A stretch of 64,000 nt of DNA from Callaeas wilsoni (lineage: Eukaryota > Chordata > Aves > Passeriformes > Callaeidae). The stretch covers positions 1-64,000 of the forward strand of contig VWPU01014169.1 of NCBI GenBank assembly GCA_013398955.1, given 5' to 3'. Of this stretch, positions 61,401-64,000 are shown one piece after another. The notes under the pieces were generated by a model, which searched no databases, had not been told where the DNA came from, and saw only the letters and a program-made list of their open reading frames with translations. How positions within the stretch are numbered: position 1 is the first letter of the stretch; each line of letters opens with the position of its first letter. Both the position numbers and the translations under genes were made by a program.

Positions 61401-64000
61401 CACATGCTAAACACAAGGGCTTCATTTTTACTCCCGTACACAGAATTACATGAAAAAGGGATTCATCTAAATTAGTATGTTAACTTTTTAGAGCTTTAAA
61501 CATTAAAGTCGTCTGTAGCTTCTGAAGCTTGGTGGATACAACTATACCAGGAAGAACGATCAAGTTAATCTGCAGTTCCTGGGAGAAGTTGCAGAGGAAC
61601 AGCAGGAGAGCTACTATGGCCAATAATTTTCCCTAAACTTCTTGGCAAAAGCATAGCATTTGGTCTCTGATGCTTTTAAATTCTGCTATGCTAAATTTAG
61701 TATTGGCTCCTAGGATGAGAAATGACACAAGGATGGTCAGACAGTATATCTTCCATGAAGAGCCATCCTTCAGGAAAGCTCAAGAAATTCTTCTTCTCAT
61801 TATAATGGATCATTTTATCAGATTTGTACATTTCAGTACATTCAACACATAGGATGACAATTGTTTTTTGTCACTTGAAAGCACATCTTAGAGAAATCTT
61901 AGAGAAATCTTCTGCAAAGATATTCAGAAGTCTATACTTTTTAGAAATTTCTTTTTATCCAAGATTTCATTGGTGGAATGCTCTGATTTAAGATTAAATA
62001 TGAGTACTTGCAGGTATGTACATTCACAATAGTGACATACAAGATAAGGACACAGAAGGACATAAAAACCCTGTAATCAGTTTTTGAAGGTTGTCCTTGT
62101 ATCAAAAAGACTGAAACACAGACTTTGAAAACTGCAACTCTGCCTGAAAACCAGTGTTTTCAGCAGACTTGAAAGACTCTGAAAGAATAGAAGATAGTAA
62201 TTACAGGACTGTTAGGGATTTTTTTCACAAGGACGTATTATTCAGATAAACTTCCAGGTGACAGTACGAAACCTCACCAAACAAAATGAGCATTTGTGCT
62301 CATACACAGATTAATACAAATCATTGTCAGCCATAAGGTCTTAATGAATGCACCTAAGAGATCAGAGTTATGAGGGATAAAATGTGCTCCAATTGTATAA
62401 ATAGTAAATAACATTAGCACTACTCTTTGTTCTATGTTTGATCCCAAGAGGCTTGAAGCAAAATCTTCAATTAGTCAAGGGTTCAAATATAAACGAAAGA
62501 AAAACGAAAATACAGTCCTCTTGTTTAGTCATCTCCTGTTTTCATACAAAGCTGTGCCATCTCTTCTGGTTCCATGTCTTATGATATCTTGATTTGATTT
62601 GAGTTACTCAATAGTTTCACTAATTGTTTTCTTTTTACTTCTTTTGTTGCCTATACTCCCCAGATTTATATATACACATATATTTTAGTCATTTGTCTGT
62701 CCTCAGTGAAATGTTAATCTCATCAATAACGAGAACAACCTGTCTTTCATGCACCATCTCCTCAATGCAGCTAAAAAACTTGATACATAATTGTCATACC
62801 AAAACTGTGTAATTACTTCTTTCCCAGAATAAAAAAAAAATTCTACCTTACTTTGTCATTCTGTCTCCAAACAACTTTTTCGGTTCTACTACACCATTTT
62901 TAGGACGAGGATTAGACTGGCATGTGATATGTAAGATTTGGACAAAACATAGAGGTGTACAATGACATGCTGATGTTATTCATTTTTCTGCATAAATCCT
63001 GGGTAATGCTCCTTGAATTATTCTGAAGTTCACCTTAGCACTGAGTTATTTCTCCATTCTGAGGTATTCAAAGTACATGCATTCAAATGTGAGTATGGTG
63101 GTGTTATTTGTGATGTTATAAAGACAATAAAAATAAGTCATTGGAGAACTTTTCTGACGTCTGCTTGTATTGTGGATCGTACTCACTAGCAAACAGCATG
63201 TGCTTCTGTTATTAGATCCACTTCCCTGATCACATAAGTTTGCTTTTGACATACATAACTTTTAAAGCTTTTTGCACCTCTTTTTCTTCCTTCCATTGGT
63301 ATGACTTCTGTCACCCCTTTCATTCCTACTTTAGCCCTTAGGTTTTGGTTATACTTACAATTTCTTCCTCTTCTGCTAGAACTACATTATTTTATATTCC
63401 CTCATACCTTGTAATGGTTTATAGTGCATTTGATTCTCTTCTCTAGTCCAGAGAATTAGAAAACTTTTATTTTGTTGCTGGCCTTTGTCCACTGGTCAGG
63501 GTGTTGTACTACTGCTTCCCTGTACGCTTCCAAGCACTTAATTCAATATTCTGCTAGGTCCCACATTCCCTGCATTCAGTTAAATAAAACATGTTCTTTC
63601 ACCATCTCTTAAATCTTCATCCCTAGTGTCTCCATCGTAACTTACCAGAGGTAGGCAGTCAAGCTTAATATTTCAGTCACATCCATGTCCAGAGACATTT
63701 ATTGCCCCTTGCCATTTCAAGCCTTCAGTGTTTTCTCAAAATTTCTCTGGCTTTTACAATAGATTTCAAAAAGAAAGGGGAAAAAAAAGTAAATTTAATG
63801 CTACATTTATAGTATCTTACCATCATTTGCTGACCACCTTGAGACTGACTAGTAGACTTTTTGTTGAAATGACAATTATCACCAAAAAGAGAGCTGACTG
63901 GTAAGCTGTGTGCCAAAGATGGTCTAAGGCAAATAGTCTCTGACACTTTCACTTGGTGGGTCTCCTTTCTTACCATGGGACATGATCCCAAAACAAAGAG
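58416..64000. other. AT-rich non-coding stretch, no gene seen
   Basis: About 5.6 kb with no supported gene or named transposon. Minor structures are (TAAGG)n at about 58,582-58,597, a poly-A run at about 59,556-59,571, a perfect 11-bp hairpin at 60,895-60,921, an (AT)n microsatellite at about 61,218-61,233 and a doubled ATCTTAGAGAA at about 61,886-61,908. Confidence 0.55.
60895..60921 (+). repeat. Perfect 11-bp inverted repeat
   Basis: CAGTATGGCAG and its exact reverse complement CTGCCATACTG are separated by TGTTT. The stem extends by two pairs if one bulged G is allowed. Confidence 0.9.

Noticed and set aside
63725..63991. 88-aa minus frame at the window end with a donor-like CATG|GTAAGA
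   Set aside because: The frame crosses the donor-like site and has no recognisable domain; the window end prevents further checking.

Overview
The window looks like bird nuclear DNA. The evidence is a set of CR1 (chicken repeat 1) LINE fragments, most ending in the avian CR1 tail built from ATTCTATG/ATTCTGTG units, and solo long terminal repeats (LTRs) of avian endogenous-retrovirus families. One LTR family (TGTGGTGGTTTGACC at one end, CCCAATACA at the other) is one I know from Neoaves, especially songbirds. Intervening DNA is AT-rich with no long open reading frames, as expected of an avian gene desert or a very long intron. There are no prokaryotic genes, operons or CRISPR arrays.

Layout. 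Positions 1 to about 2,260 are CpG-rich: a strong CpG island at 1-545, scattered CpG-rich DNA near 1,150-1,350 and a second island at about 1,925-2,240. This is almost certainly the promoter/first-exon zone of a gene. The best splice signal is a minus-strand donor (CAG|GTGAGC, exon end at 198). If it is real, the gene runs leftward out of the window and most of what follows is its upstream flank. A plus-strand first exon is the weaker alternative. I could not name the gene.

From 2,260 to 64,000 I found no gene I can support firmly. The recognisable content is repeats. There are four LTRs bounded by target-site duplications (TSDs) at 11,326-11,714, 18,689-19,740, 32,391-33,154 and 42,551-43,473. 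A fifth LTR near 48,430-49,025 has an unclear 5' edge. A CpG-rich, ERVK-like LTR with an exact 6-bp TSD lies at 53,341-53,890. Eight CR1 fragments are present, seven on plus and one on minus, including a head-to-tail pair at 50,770-52,585. Together these cover roughly 9 kb. Several longer open frames (for example 42,515-43,219 and 51,625-52,413) lie inside these elements and are not host genes.

The most unusual observation is a sequence of roughly 270-290 bp just downstream of two CR1 tails, at about 25,050-25,332 and 52,586-52,850. The two copies are clearly similar to each other although the DNA is not CR1. This implies an old local duplication, CR1 3' transduction, or an unrecognised composite repeat. 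Other points for checking are two weak candidate exons (46,056-46,294 minus; 54,967-55,170 plus), a signal-peptide-like small ORF at 40,491-40,604, and several perfect short hairpins in AT-rich DNA.

All family names come from recognising sequence by eye. No database search was run.
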